Positions 30,407-43,094 of a stretch of 64,000 bases of DNA are shown here, in pieces. This stretch comes from Rhynchopus euleeides (Eukaryota; Euglenozoa; Diplonemea; Diplonemida; Diplonemidae), in NCBI GenBank assembly GCA_963210315.1, contig OY723245.1:2431910-2495909 (forward strand), read 5' to 3'. Numbering within the stretch: the stretch's first letter is position 1; every line of letters begins with the position of its first letter. The position numbers and the translations under genes are program-made. The notes beneath the pieces are model-generated. The model ran no database searches. It was not told where the DNA came from and saw nothing but the letters and a program-made list of their open reading frames with translations.

Positions 30407-32020
30407 ATGCTTACCCGCGCGCTGCTGATGGCGCTCCTCGCAGTGGGGGCACAGGCGGCCACACCGACCCCCCTGGAAGTGCTGCAGGGTGACGTCAACA
30501 CGGTGTGGGTGATGGTGTGCGGTATCATCGTGTTCATGATGCAGCTCGGGTTCTGCTTCCTTGAGGCAGGTGCGATCCGTGCCCAGAACGTGACCAGCAT
30601 CATGTACAAGAACTTCGCTGACTGCTGTATCGGTGCCATCATGTGGTGGCTGTTCGGGTTCTCCTTCGCCTACGCCGGCAACAACGAGTTCATTGGTGGG
30701 GACGACCGCCACATGTGGGCTCTCTCCCCGAACCCGTCTGACGAACTGTACTCGCAGCTCCCGATGTTCTTCCTGTCCTTCACATACATGACGACGGCAG
30801 CGACGATTGTCAGCGGTGCCGTGGCAGAGCGTGTCAACCTGATTGCCTACGCAGGGATGGTGGTCATCATCAGCGGGTTCACGTACCCTGTGGCGGTGCA
30901 CTGGATGTGGAGCAGCTACGGGTGGCTGAGCCCCTTCTCTCTCAACAAGGTCGGCGCGAACGGTGTGCTGGACTTCGCCGGGAGTGTTGTGCTGCACATG
31001 TTCGGTGGGTGCTGTGCACTGGTGTTCGCCTTCCTGCTGGGGCCCCGGAAGCTGCGTGACGGCATCGACGTCTTCTCTGAGGAGGGGCAGAAGATCGTGG
31101 CACCCCACAACCGTCTGCTGCAGGCTGCCGGCACCCTGGTGCTGTGGTTCTCGTGGTTCGCCTTCAACGCAGGGAGCGTCGGTGCCATCAGCGGGGGTGG
31201 CTCTGCCATCGCTGCCAACGCCTGTGTGACGACTCTGCTCTCCGCCGCGTCGTGCACCATCACTTGCATGATCTACACTCGTCTGGCCTTCGGGTACTTC
31301 GACGTGGGCCACTGCTGCAACGCCGCACTTGCCGGGCTGGTGTCCATCACTGCCGGGTGCGCCTACATGTCGCCTGTGTACGCCTTCGTGACGGGTATTG
31401 TCGGGTTCTGGTTCTACTACGGCATCTACAAGCTGCGCATCAAGCTGCGCATCGACGACGTTGTTGACGCCGGTGCCGTGCACTACGGTGGTGGTGTGTG
31501 GGGTGGGATCGCTGTCGGCCTCTTCGCTGACGCAGACCGCGTGAAGCTGGGTCTGGGTCTCGACAACGACGCTGACGACTACGGCCTCTTCCTCGGTGGC
31601 GGCGGCAAGCAGTTCGGCATGCAGCTGCTCGGGATCGTCGCCATCACCGCGTGGTGCGTCATCACGATGGTGATTTCCTACTTCCTTATGAACCTCACCA
31701 TCGGTGCACGCCTCTCGGAGGAGATCGAGCTTGCCGGGATCGACTGCATGGAGCACGGCGGGCACGCCTTCGACTACCTCCACCACATGGGCCGCGAGGA
31801 GAAGCGTGGCCTGGTCCTCGAGGAGACGCGCCAGGTGGTCTCCAAGCTGTGCACCTTCTTCGACAGCGTGTCCTCCGACGGCATGGCCGAGGCTGCACAC
31901 GAGGTGCGCGAGGCGATGATCTCTCTGGAGAAGGCCCTCGTCGTCGCCCAGCCTGAGGGCTCCCTCCCGCGCTCCGAGCCCGCCAACGACGAGGAGGACC
32001 CCGCAACGAAGCCCTTCTAG
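30407..32020 (+). CDS. AMT: Ammonium transporter, AMT/MEP family, copy 3
   Basis: A single-exon gene of 537 aa. It matches copies 1 and 2 from the ATG at 30407 through the pore region, with both His motifs and the TAATIVSGAVAERVNL signature. Distinguishing changes are Asn for Asp in GDVNTV, SLNKVGANG for SPNRISANG, and the external loop DADRVKLGLGLDNDADD in place of DVDRVRMGSGNTDTND. The C-terminal tail diverges (HHMGREEKRGLVLEETRQ, then an acidic end DEEDPATKPF). A CAG acceptor-like site ends at 30365, 41 nt before the ATG. The frame is also open upstream to 30200, but that part lies before the acceptor-like site and has no counterpart in the other copies. Confidence 0.95.
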   Translation: MLTRALLMALLAVGAQAATPTPLEVLQGDVNTVWVMVCGIIVFMMQLGFCFLEAGAIRAQNVTSIMYKNFADCCIGAIMWWLFGFSFAYAGNNEFIGGDDRHMWALSPNPSDELYSQLPMFFLSFTYMTTAATIVSGAVAERVNLIAYAGMVVIISGFTYPVAVHWMWSSYGWLSPFSLNKVGANGVLDFAGSVVLHMFGGCCALVFAFLLGPRKLRDGIDVFSEEGQKIVAPHNRLLQAAGTLVLWFSWFAFNAGSVGAISGGGSAIAANACVTTLLSAASCTITCMIYTRLAFGYFDVGHCCNAALAGLVSITAGCAYMSPVYAFVTGIVGFWFYYGIYKLRIKLRIDDVVDAGAVHYGGGVWGGIAVGLFADADRVKLGLGLDNDADDYGLFLGGGGKQFGMQLLGIVAITAWCVITMVISYFLMNLTIGARLSEEIELAGIDCMEHGGHAFDYLHHMGREEKRGLVLEETRQVVSKLCTFFDSVSSDGMAEAAHEVREAMISLEKALVVAQPEGSLPRSEPANDEEDPATKPF

Positions 32021-35000
32021 TCTGACTCTGACACCTGCTGCCTGTTTCATATTCTGCTCTGTCGGCTTGCGCAGAGCCGGTGAGCCTCGACGTGGCGACA
32101 GCCCAGCGGCGGGGAGAAGTCGTGCACTTCCTTCCCGCTCGTGACGCGTGCCCCCTTGGGGTCTGCGCCGAATGGAGCTCTGAGCCTTTGTCGTTGTCCA
32201 CCGTGCCTCTGTGTCTCGCCTGAGTGTTGCCTCCTCTGCCACGCCTATTCTCGCCGTCCACCCCGACGAAAAGAAGTTCGTGTGGCAGCCCGTCCTACTC
32301 TGTATCAAACGAATGCCCTTCTCCATATATTTGCAAAATACGATATGTGTTTCTACTGCGTGCCTGCGTGCGGCACTCCCAGGCCCCCCCCCTGCTCATC
32401 CGGCTTCCCCCTTCTTTGCGCCGTTGCTCTGGTGCCGCCTTCGTGTTGAACCCCCCCGCCCTCCAACCACCGACCCGCCCCACCCAATAATCAGCAAAGA
32501 GGCGATTTGAATGCAATCATGGCAATGGATGCCACTTTTTCTGCCTTACTAACGGCCCGATATAGGAGTGTTGAACTGCAGCGGATCAGCATGGGGCGTA
32601 TGGCGTCTCTTTAGATGTATTCTGGAATCACTGCGCATTTCCAGAGGCGTTTTTCTTGTTCTTCTCCCCGAGCATTGCATTGCGGGCCTTTTTTTGACTC
32701 TCCGACATGGTTTCCGGCGGGGCACGCCGCAACGGCGTGGTTCAATGTCTATCCCCCGTCGGCCCTCTTGTTCTGTCAAACTGTCTGTTGCTGCCTTGCG
32801 GTTTTCATGAACATTACGTTACTTGCTGTTTACGATTTTTTAGCCTATTTTTTTTGGTCTGCCCAGCCCCGTGCATTGTGGGATTGCTGCTGAGGAGGAG
32901 GTAATGTCTCCAAGTCATTCTATGGAGTTGCATCCCGCATGTTGCTGAGGGGAACAAACAGCGGGCAAGCACGCCGCCATTTCGGCGGTTGGGGCGTCTT
33001 TCTTCGAGGGTTCGTTGCGTCGGGTTGACAATGTTGGTGGTGGCTTGTCCCACCTTTCGGAAAACCGGAAATCCCATGCAATATAACTCTTCACGATCTG
33101 AATGATTTCGTTTTTTAATACATGTTGCTCTGTCTTATCGAGGTGCGAGTGTGTCCGAACACATGGCGCATCACACAAGTTGCTGTTGCATCCTTCTGCG
33201 AGTCCATTTCTTTGGCTTTTTCATCCCCTGTTGCAGTTTTTATAATAAAAAGTTTTTTTGGCGCCTCGTCATCCCTCCTGTTTCATCACAACACTACAGC
33301 CCCCAATACAGCAACCCCCTCTCCCTTTTGTTTGTCGCGGATACTCTGCAACGTTTTTGTTGTTTATTTTTCTACATGTTTCTACATTTCGTTCTGTGTT
33401 TGCCCCACCCGTGCTCCCTGTACGTTCCCTGAAGAAATAGTGACTCAACTGCCCGCCGTCAGGTGTAAATACGATTACATAGTTGCCACATTGCACGTCT
33501 GATTTTTATTATGAAAACACTGGCGCTGGCTAAAAATACAACCAACCCAACGCTCTATTAGCGCTTGGGGCAAAAGCTGAGCACCGCTGCTGTGGAAGAT
33601 TTCCCACCCTATAGTAATATGTCAAAAGTAAAGATCGGGTCCGTCCAAGAAGATAAGGAATGCCATTATGTCCATCGTGGTTTCAAAACACCAGTTTCCG
33701 AAGTCTAGTCCCCCCCGCCCTCCCGGCTCCCAGCTCATCCACGAAAACACCCACCCCCAAACACACGTTCCGAAAACCCTTTTGTGTTCTAACAGTGAAT
33801 CAAATCAAATCATCATTTCCCTTCCCCCCCCCCCATCTCTTCTCGTTAAGACGGTCTTTTATTTTTACCTTGAAAAATTGCAATCTTTCTTGGCGGTGGT
33901 GTGTGTTTCGGAAACACACGCCACAACTGGCGCTTTTTTGCGCTACCTTTTCCTGTCTCTGATATGCCACCTGTGTGTATTTCTGGAGTCCTCGCCGCAT
34001 CCGACGCAGTCGTTTGGGGGGCGGCACTCGCCAGGAGAATACATCCTTCCGCGTGTGTGTGTGTGCTGTGTGCCCGGGTGTGGGGGGGCAACGCCCCTCC
34101 GCCCCCCACCCCCAACAAAGACAAATCGAATCACGTGCGCCCTCCCCCCCCCACCCGTGCCCTGCACCACCGTGTGTGTTGAGATCTCAACATCAGCTGA
34201 TATTTTTACCTTTTTGTGTGAACCAAATCCGTGTAGTTATGCGACCACACCCACCTTGTGAATACAGAATGTGGCAGTTCCAAGCATGGCTGCTGCTGCT
34301 GTTGTTGTTGTGTCTGTTGGCAATGTGCCGATAGCACATCACAATATCAAAAGTGATCTGCCTTGCATGGTGAATTTGCCGCAAGCAAAATACATGCCCT
34401 GCAGTACAAAAAATAAGGGACAAAGCAACCTTCGGCAGAGAACTCCTCCCTGTTGTGGCGTGCCAACTGCAGAGGTAAAATCCTGCATCGCCCTGGGGCC
34501 CTGCCCTGCTCTCTTCAACAAAGCCTGCATCAGGATTGGAGAGGGGGTGGCACCCTGTTCATTGCATGTATTTAGCCCTTTTTTTTGCACGTCATTTTTT
34601 TCGGGGGGCACGCACACACACACAATCCCCTTCCCCGCACTGCACTGTCTGTCTCTCCCACCACCTCCCCCCCCTTTCTTTTGCACGTATCTCACCGCCA
34701 GCCAAAAGGAACGAAGCCTCTGACACGCCTGACTGATAGGGTGGGGGGGGGGGTAATGAAGGATATTTCCTTCTCCCTCCCCTCCCCCCCTGGCTCAGTC
34801 GGCCCGGGTGCTTCCTCCTGCTGCTGCCTTGCACTATTCACTAGACGCCATCACCTTTTCTTTTTCTATGCGAAGGCGTTATTTCTTCATATTCTTTGAG
34901 CCTGCCCCTCTCGGATCGGGGAGAGGGGTTGGGGGAGTTAAGGCGGCGAAGAATAACTTACATTTCGGGGGAGAGAGGAAATCACTCCGGAGGATGTCGA

Positions 35001-35290
35001 AGAAACCTCCTGGCTTGGGCACACGAGGGCATTCGTGGCAACAATACTGCCCGCATGTGTGAGACGGAGGGGGGGGGGGTGGGGGTGTGGGCGTGGGGGA
35101 GGGGGAGGGGGAGGGAGATGGAGGACACACCTCTTGCAGGTGCCCCCTCTACTCCACCCCTCCCCCAGCCTCCAACCTCCCCCCCCCCCCCCCTAGGGGG
35201 GGGGTTAAGTCCATTTTTTGCGTCCCAGGGCAACTTTTCCAAAAAATCAAGCACAACACCTCGTCATGGGGTTTCTCGCACCCTAGGTAG
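32021..35290. other. Non-coding stretch after the transporter cluster
   Basis: AT-richer and pyrimidine-rich DNA with many short frames on both strands, none convincing. A C-run followed by TA and a G-run lies at about 35178-35206 (TAGGGGGG at 35195). It resembles the foldback element terminus, but no matching opposite end was found nearby. Confidence 0.4.
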
Positions 35291-35354
35291 GTCTGAGGCG
35301 CAAAATACCACATCAGACCACCAATATAGCCCTATCCGAGGCATTTCTCGGGTA

Positions 35355-35725
35355 TGGCTATAGGGGTGGCAAGGGGTTTGTACCTGAGGCTTTTGTAGGC
35401 AAGGGGTTGCACCAAAAAAAATTTGAAACTACCTGAAGTGCGGTGATACAGAGGCACGAGGCCTCGCCGGAGATGTCCCGATTCAACCCGTACTCCATCC
35501 GGATGTGGCGCCGCCTCTGCTGCCCTGCCCAGATCCACCCCAGACCCTCCTGGAAGCACACCCTCCGCAGGTGCCCGGACAGCACTGCGGGAAGGGTCTT
35601 CCTGTGGATCGGGTGCCCTCGGATGCCCGTGTGGTTCCTCTGACGCTCGGCTGCCCAAGAGAAGCCAGTGTGCTTCGGCGGAGGCTGTGTCCAGGCGATG
35701 ATGTCCAGCTCGTTGACGGTGTCGG
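35355..35725 (-). pseudogene. Decayed coding trace, unrecognised
   Basis: Reading on the minus strand from about 35725 to 35440 gives a protein-like run including NELDIIAWTQPPPKHTGFSW and RKTLPAVLSGHLRRVCFQE, without stops for roughly 95 codons. No start codon or known domain is apparent. The Trp- and Arg-rich composition resembles degraded mobile-element proteins seen elsewhere in this window, but the family is unknown. Confidence 0.25.
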
Positions 35726-38640
35726 TCAGGTTGTCCGCGTTAGGTCAGGTTGTCTGCGGCGCCCAAAGGCTGACCCGGCTTGCGTTGGGGGGTGCGGCTC
35801 GGATTCTGCAGTCACGTTTGCGTGGGCGGGTGAGGAGCCCCTCCAGAACAGAAGAGGACACGAAGGATCCTGGCGGCTGACAGCTGCCATGCGCTGCTGC
35901 GGAGGAACCGTATCAGCGACTGGATCAGAATCATGACAATCAGAAGGCCTCATAGACTCCCCAGTACAGTACTACTGCGCTTTGGGTGCAGCAATACTGG
36001 ACGCCTCGGCGTGCTGACGAGGGCCAACCATCACCGGAAAAATATTAGTGTGACTCTCCTACTGACCAAGAGCTTCCCATCGCTCGAGAGCAGGCAGAAG
36101 AACGCGATCAGGCTCATGAGGTGTGCTGGCTGTGTACTGCACAGCACCACAAAGGGGGTGTAGCTACGCACTTTTCTGAAGCCCAAAAAGGGTGGGGGGG
36201 GGGGGGGTGGGAGGTGGGGGATCTGGGGGGGAGGGGGTGGTGGAGGTGTGTCCTTACGCTCAGAACTGTGTGCAGAATGGTGATTTCACTTGGCCTGATG
36301 ATAGGTTGTCACACTGGCGTAGTTCTGAGAGGGACAGCACCGCCCACCTCTCCCGTGGCTGTTTAATACCCATGTCAGAATGAAATGGGTAGTAGATACG
36401 GGGGGGTTTTGAAGGGGTGGAGGTGGGGTGGATATTCTTTGGGTTATCCCTCTCTTCCGTCCCTTTTTAACCTTTTTTTTTGACAACTCTTTTTCCTTGG
36501 GTTCGTCAAAAACACACGCGAAACAACAACAAAAAAAATCCATAGCACAATCTCTCTACGGAGAGAAAAAAGCAGCAAACCAAAATAGCCCCACAGTATC
36601 CGTCTCCGTCTCACCCCCCTTTTATCTCTCCCTCCACCACACACACACACACAATACCCTTTTCAAACAAAATCAGAACAGAGATCAAAAGCAAGTTTTT
36701 TTTGTCTGCGGAGCCGGGTTTTCACATTACTATTCACACCCCCCTCACGCCCCAACCTCCCCTGACTCGTTGCCCTTCTTCTCCCTGTGTTTTTCTGTGT
36801 TGTTGTCACGCTGCTCTCGTGAAGCCCCCCCCCCCCCCCCCCCCCCCCACCCCCACCCCACCCCCCTTAGCCAACTGTGCCAACCCAGCCTTCTCCGTTC
36901 TCTCAGTACGGAGCTTCGCTCTTATCTTTTGTGATCCTGACCCTCTGCACCCCTCTCGAACCCCCCGGCGTGGCTGGGGGGGGAGGGATGACATTGTGTA
37001 TTCAGGGAATTTCCCCCCCAAAAAACCCCTCCGAACACCCCCTCTCCCCACCTGCTCTCATATTTTCCCGTCGTCCAGCCGCTGTTCAATTTTTCCACGT
37101 CTTTATTTTCTCCCGCTGGCATGACGCGAGAGTGGGTGGGGCGGGGCGGGGTGGGGTGGGGTGGCGGGACGGCTCTGATTTTGCATGAAGAAGGGTGTGC
37201 GTGTGTGTGTGTGGCAAGACCGGGTGGGGTGGTCCATTGACACCCGAAAACAGACCGACGTGTGGCGCCATGATGTGGCTGATGTTGGTGTCGTTGCGTG
37301 CTCTGCGCCAAGACCCTCAGTGTTGTACTTTTGACAGTGCTCTGAGGGCTGTGCCAGTGTGCTGTTTTACCACAACCTCCCCCGGTGTGGGCAACGTCAG
37401 AACCATTGGGATGTACCCACACACAATACACCTTCTTCCTTTTTGGCAAAATCCACGAGAGAAAAGAGAGAAAAGGGGCGGTGCTGCTGTCAGCTCCATT
37501 GCTGAGAGCTGCGGCTGGTCACTGCTCCGAAGCAAGAATTCAAGAGAAGGACAGCAAATGGTTTTCTTTTTTGTTGTGGCAAAAAAAAATCAGCACCGGA
37601 AAATACTGTTAGGCGGAATCATCGAGTCTTCTCCCCTCCCCCCCATCCCTCCAAAAAAAATTGACTTTTTTTTGTCGTTTACTCTTGTTGTTTCCCCCCC
37701 CCCCCCCATACCTTTCTTTCATGCACCGTAGTCTGGTTCCTGTTTTAGCAGGGCCACGCAGCAGAGGTGTTGGAGTGTGTGTGGGGACAAGGGGGTGATG
37801 TCACCTCTCTGCCTACTCGGGAGGAGAAGAATGCAGCGGGTGCGCATCTAGTTCTAGATTGTGCAGACGCGTCAAGGCATTATTTCAGGCAGCACACAGG
37901 CTGAGACCGATTTCATTCAGTGATGGCTGCTCCTAGGCAACGGTTGTCACGTTGCAACACCCACCACTGGGCGTAAGGAAACCACACCGTATCCCGCCAC
38001 CCACCCACCCATCCCACCCCCATGCTGCGCAAGCAAGACACGGTGCCTGTGATTTTCCCCCCCTCTTTTCACCCCCCCCTCCCCCGCCACTCTCCTGTTG
38101 CTTTTTATCTCTGTTTCTTCCTCGATGAGGAAGTGAGGGCGGGGGTGGCGGTGGGAGCAGAGGTGGGTGCCGCGTGCCTTCCCTGCCTGCCGCTCTCAGC
38201 GGGACAGGCAGGCGCATCCCCGTGTGGGGTGTGTTGGCAGGGGGTGGCCCACCCGCCCCGTCCCGCCACCTTCGCCTGCGAGGTCCCCCCCCCTCCCCGC
38301 CTCCGCTGTGGTGGCTGTATTGTGTCGTTCACAGACCAAGACAATGCCAGCGGTGTACAGGAGACGAAACGCGCCAAAAAAAAAGAAATGGGCAAGCACC
38401 CACCCTCCCTCCATCCCTCCCACCCTCCCCGTGCGTTCGACTGCAGGCAGTGTTGCGGGTGAATGGTGTGTCAACTTCTGTAGCCATTTTTCTCGGGGCG
38501 TGCATATCTTGTTGTGCCAACAAATGTTCTGGTCCTGCAGGTTCTACACACAGTGCTTCCCTGGTTTTTGGTGTTCTGTTGCTGAAATCTGAGGAGTCGC
38601 AGCCGGTATTAGTGCTGCCGCTGCCGCACAATCCTTCTGA
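35726..38640. other. Non-coding stretch before the MFS transporter gene
   Basis: It holds G/C homopolymers (36190-36245 G-rich; a long C-run at 36824-36848; a C-run near 37693-37707), CACACA and GTGTGT microsatellites (36640 and 37197), and no supportable gene. Confidence 0.45.
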
Positions 38641-38687
38641 CAGAGGACGATCCGTACGAAGGGGACCGGGGGGAGCGTGTGCTGGGA

Positions 38688-40498
38688 ATGCTCGGTCTCG
38701 AAGGAGACGGGATGTACACGACGCTCCTGGTGGCCCTGACCATCTTCTTCCTCCTGACGAAGCTGTCGCAGCCGCGCGACGATGTGTCCGTCGCTTCGAA
38801 TGTCGAATTCCAGAACTTCCAGAGCCAGTTTGTGGTGGTGTTCCTGATCATGATGATGGCCGACTGGCTGCAGGGCCCCACTGTCTACAAGCTGTACGAG
38901 CACTACGGCTTCACGCGTCAGGAGAACGCTGTCCTCTTCGTCGCTGGGTTCGGCTCGTCGATGGTGTTCGGCGCCTTCGCAGGGTATGTCGCTGTGCACT
39001 GAGCGGACTCTGACGCTGCCCCACACCCACATTCCCACAGCACCCTTGCCGACAAATACGGACGGAAGCTGTGCTGCCAGGTCTACGGGGTGACATACGG
39101 ACTCTGGTATGATGGTGCAGCTTGTGCACCAGATCATCATTCCGCCCTGCGAACTCTGAAGCGACCCACATCCCACCTCCCCACAGCTGCGTGACAAAGC
39201 ACTTCAACGACTTCCGCGTGCTGATGCTGGGTCGCATTCTGGGGGGCTTCAGCACCAGCATCCTGTGGTCTGCATTCGAGTCGTGGATGATCAGCGAGCA
39301 CAACAAGCGCGGGTTTGACTCCAACATGATGGGCGGCACCTTCTCCATGATGATCCAGCGCAACGGGATCATCGCGATTGTGTCAGGGTTCCTTGCACAG
39401 GCGGCAGTGACGCTCTACGGCGGACACCCCGTGGCGCCGTTCGACCTGTCCCTCACATGCCTCGTGATTGGCACCCTCATCATCACGTATGCCGCCACTA
39501 CCAATGCCCAGAGCCACCAGTCACTGCACTGCACATCCATACCCCATATGCATTCCCACCGCCACCCCACAGGGCCACCTGGTCAGAGAATTACGGCAAC
39601 ACACAGGCAACCCAGACGCAGGGCCTTGCTCGGGCCTGCTCTGCCATCGCCAACGACAGAAAGGTATGACCCTCCCGTCTATGCTCCATGCGACGTGCCT
39701 GCATGCAGGGTGCTGTGTGCTGTGTGCTGTGTGGTGTAAGGGGGGCACTCAGCCTTCCCCTTCTCTCTCTCGAGGAAAGCCCACACACCTCCTTACCCTT
39801 ACCTCCGTTTGCCCGCCACAGATCCAGCTGATCGGTCTGATGCAGTCCCTCTTCGAAGGCGCAATGTACACCTTCGTCTTCGGGTGGACCCCACGCCTGG
39901 AGGCTGTGGGCCAGGCCGATACGGGGGAGAAGGTGCACCTCCCTTTCGGGTTCGTGTTCGCCTCCTTCATGATCTCCTGCAGCATCGGGGCGACGGTGTT
40001 CAACCACCTGTCCAAGTCGGGCAGGCCTGAGGACTTCATGATGTACGTTTTCCTCGCTGCCGGCCTCTGCATGGCAGGCTCCGTCATTGCCACATCCTCC
40101 CTTGTCACAATGCTGTGCTTCTGCGGGTTCGAAGTGTGCGTCGGGATCTTCTGGCCCTCCATCATGTCGCTCCGCTCGCAATACCTCCCGGAGGAGGGCC
40201 GTGCCACTGTCATGAACATCTTCCGCATCCCGCTGAACGCACTCGTGTGCCTCGTGCTGTTCAACCAGGTATGGCACCCTGCAACCTGCTGCTGTGCATC
40301 GCCCCACCCCTCACCCCTCCTCAGAACACCCTCTCGGAGAGCGACAACTTCAAGCTGTGCGCCTTGGCGCATGTCATCTGTGCGTTGCTGGCGAAGTATC
40401 TTTCGCAGCTCTCCCCCGTCAAGCCGCCGAAGCGTCATCCTATGTGCGCAGGGGACGACACCCTCGACTGTGCCGACATGATGGACGAAACAGCGTAG
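38688..40498 (+). CDS. MFSD5-type major facilitator (molybdate-anion transporter family), six exons
   Basis: Exons are 38688-38983, 39041-39106, 39187-39486, 39573-39663, 39822-40268 and 40325-40498. All five introns start GTATG and end CAG, and the joined frame has no stop, giving 457 aa, close to the family's usual 450. Family features in order are FQSQFVVVFLIMMMADWLQG, YKLYEHYGF, LADKYGRK after intron 1, VLMLGRILGGFSTSILWSAF, ATWSENYGN across intron 3, and MQSLFEGAMYTFVFGWTPRL. These match MFSD5/MOT2 proteins, membrane carriers linked to molybdate uptake; substrate assignment here is by family only. The ATG at 38688 is preferred, because the frame's earlier codon (38679) is GTG. A CAG acceptor-like site ends at 38643, 44 nt upstream. 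Confidence 0.88.
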
Positions 40499-41490
40499 GG
40501 CTGGGATGCTTGGGAAGAGATCCGAGATTGGAGAGATTGGACACCTGGGGAGGGAATGGACGATCCACACTTCCAATCACACCGCACTGGGGAGAGGTGG
40601 GGGTGGGGGGAGAGTGTGGGAATGTTGGTTGGAGGTGGGGGGGTCGTAGTGATGCCTTGGGTGGGTTGTGGCATGAGCTCTAGGGGCGACACCTCTCTAA
40701 GCTCGAGGAGGGGTGTGTGGGGGCACCATTTCCGCGTGTAGATCTCCCGACACCTCCCACCCCCGCCGGTTCGTCGTGGCGCACAAAACGACTCCTCTAG
40801 TGTCCAGAGAGAGCCTTGTCTCTGAGAAGCTCAGGGGGGGGGGGGGGGTGGGGGTAATGCAACCACTCTCTGTTGTAGTGCGTAGAATGTTGTGGACTCT
40901 AGCGATATCCTGTCAAGTGTGACCTCTGATCTCTGATCCCTGTGTGTGCCAGGTTTATATATGTACACGCCCCACTCCCCTCCCCCCCCTCCCTGGCAGC
41001 GAACCGGGGGGGGAGATGAGGGGGTGTGCTGTTAGACGGAGGGAAACACGAAGTGCCCTTGGCGTGTGGTTCGAAATCTCTCTCTTTTCTCCATCCCTTG
41101 CCCTCTTTGACTGCACTGGTATATTTGCCGTCTCACCATCCCCCCCCCCCCCCCCCCCCGCCCCCTCCGTAAACAGAACTAACAGTGGAACCGAACTTAA
41201 CAACCAACCACACCGCTAATATACCCCTCCTCACACTCACACACATGAAGTGGGCCGTGCTCCATGGAGGGCCTGCCCACTCACATAGCCAGGCGGTGTC
41301 CGCGCAACAAAATTATCCAGATGCAGAATGAATGCACCGAACCTATGGTTACAAGAAGACGAAAAGTGCAAGGCCTCTCCCCTTTCCCCACGCTGCCCAC
41401 CCCCACACCCCAGACCCTGTTGATCGATTGCCATCGTCGAACAGCCCTTCGCCTCCGCATGCTGTCCCCCACCCACCAGCAACCTCACAG
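40499..41490. other. Intergenic, G/C-run rich
   Basis: No gene is supported. G-runs occur near 40833-40852, and a long C-run lies at about 41140-41160. Confidence 0.45.
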
Positions 41491-41532
41491 GGGATCGCCT
41501 TGCAAGGCACACCGGTGCGCACCGTCGCTGCC

Positions 41533-42552
41533 ATGGCCCTGCCGTTGTCCCTCGACGCCGAATCAGAGGAGACGTTTGCTGCGGAGGTGGAGGAGCTGTG
41601 TGACCTGCTCGACAAGAGCGCGCAGCGCGGGCCGGTGTATGTGCGGTGGCTGGTGCGCTCGCTGCACCTGGACCAGGGGGGTGTGCTGCTCGATGCTGCT
41701 GCCGACGGTGGGCGGCTGCTCGAGGAGCTGGGGCTGGGGGCCATCATGAAGGAGCGCCCCTTCCAGCTGCCGCTTCTGATGGCACAGCTGGGGGGCGCCG
41801 TGGCGACCTTCTGCTCCACGCACAAGCAGGACCAGCCGCTCGCTGTGATCGACGTGGTGCTGCGTGGTGCCGTGCTGCCTGCCCTGGCCCTGCGGAGCCG
41901 TGCACGCGAGGCGCTGTCGCCGGAGATCCTCGGAAGCATCGACGAGGTGCTGCAAGTGTGCACCCATGTGCTGACACACCTGCACAGGCATGCGGCACGC
42001 ATAGCGGAGCGCCTGACGGTGGCTCAGAAGTCCCTCATGAAGGAGGCAACGGCAAGTATGTGACTCGTGATGCCCAGTGCTTGTACCACCGACACACCTG
42101 CAGTGCTTCTCGACGTGCTGGATGACACCCGTGAGGATACCGCCGTGCTGTGCACGCATGTCACGGTGCTGATCCTCGCCTCCTGCGACTACACGCTGTA
42201 CCCCGATGTGCAGGTGCACCGCAATGCCAACAGTTTCGGCACGCAGTTCATCTCGCTCGTCAACAGGGGGATGTTCCGCGCGACGGGGGGCACGGGGGAC
42301 GACACCCTGCTGGACGTGGCGTTTGCGAAGCACATCGTCACTGTCGAGAGCACCGCCACGCAGCAGGCGCTGCCGAGCTCTGTGATCTTCCCACGCGACC
42401 TCGCCGTCTTCTGCGAGGTGCTGCACAGAGACATCCGCGACCACGGCCCCGCCACACAGCGTGGGCAGGCCTACGCAGGCCTGCTCCGCCACATCGCAGC
42501 GAGCGCGCTGGAGCCTGTGGGCTGCTCTGTGGACATGTCGGAGTACCAGTGA
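41533..42552 (+). CDS. Hypothetical helical protein, two exons (323 aa)
   Basis: Exon 1 is 41533-42055 and exon 2 is 42104-42552. The 48-nt intron begins GTATG and ends CTGCAG, and splicing keeps the frame (KEATA to MLLDVLDD). Third positions are strongly G/C. The protein is Leu/Ala-rich and predicted to be mostly helical. Examples are FAAEVEELCDLLDKSAQRG near the start and HRDIRDHGPATQRGQAY near the end. That composition would suit a HEAT/ARM-like or other alpha-solenoid fold, but no family motif is recognisable. No signal peptide or membrane segment is seen. A CAG acceptor-like site ends at 41490, 42 nt before the ATG. Confidence 0.75.
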
Positions 42553-43094
42553 AGCGGGGCCGATCCTCCGCCTCTATCGGCACACCCGCCTCAAGCCCCA
42601 AGCAGCACCCTTGTCGGGGGATCTGCCCACACCTTCGCCACACCACGCCCCACGCACCAGCCTGCTGCGAGGCCCGACTGAAGAACTGGACCACCTCCTG
42701 GCAGCCACACGGCCTGCTGACACCACGCACGCCGTTGACGCGTCGACGTCAGCCAGATGCCACGGGGAGCAGCGCCTGTCTCGAGGCCACCAGTGCCGCC
42801 TCTTCACCCCACACGCGATGTCGGTATTGGGATCATTGGCATTGGCCTTGCCGCAGCACGGTTGCCGAGACGATAGACATACACCTCGCATCCAGGCTGT
42901 TGGCCCCTCCGCCTTCTTCTCTCCCCACTGCCCCAGCTTGCGGTGTGCTGGGCGAGCAGAGCAAGCGCCGCATGCGGAGGTGCCTTGTGGGTGTGTGTGC
43001 CTTCGGCCGCTCCGCACCCCCAGGCCACGTTTGTATTGACTCTTGATGACAAGGGCGCCCCCCCCCCCCCCCCACATCACCTCGACGTCAGGCA
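42553..43094. other. 3' flank of the two-exon gene, no feature
   Basis: Single-copy DNA with shadow frames on both strands and a C-run at about 43059-43073. No gene is supported. Confidence 0.4.

Noticed and set aside
30392..32326. 644-codon minus-strand frame opposite ammonium transporter copy 3
   Set aside because: A shadow of the + strand gene for the same reason; it has no family motif.
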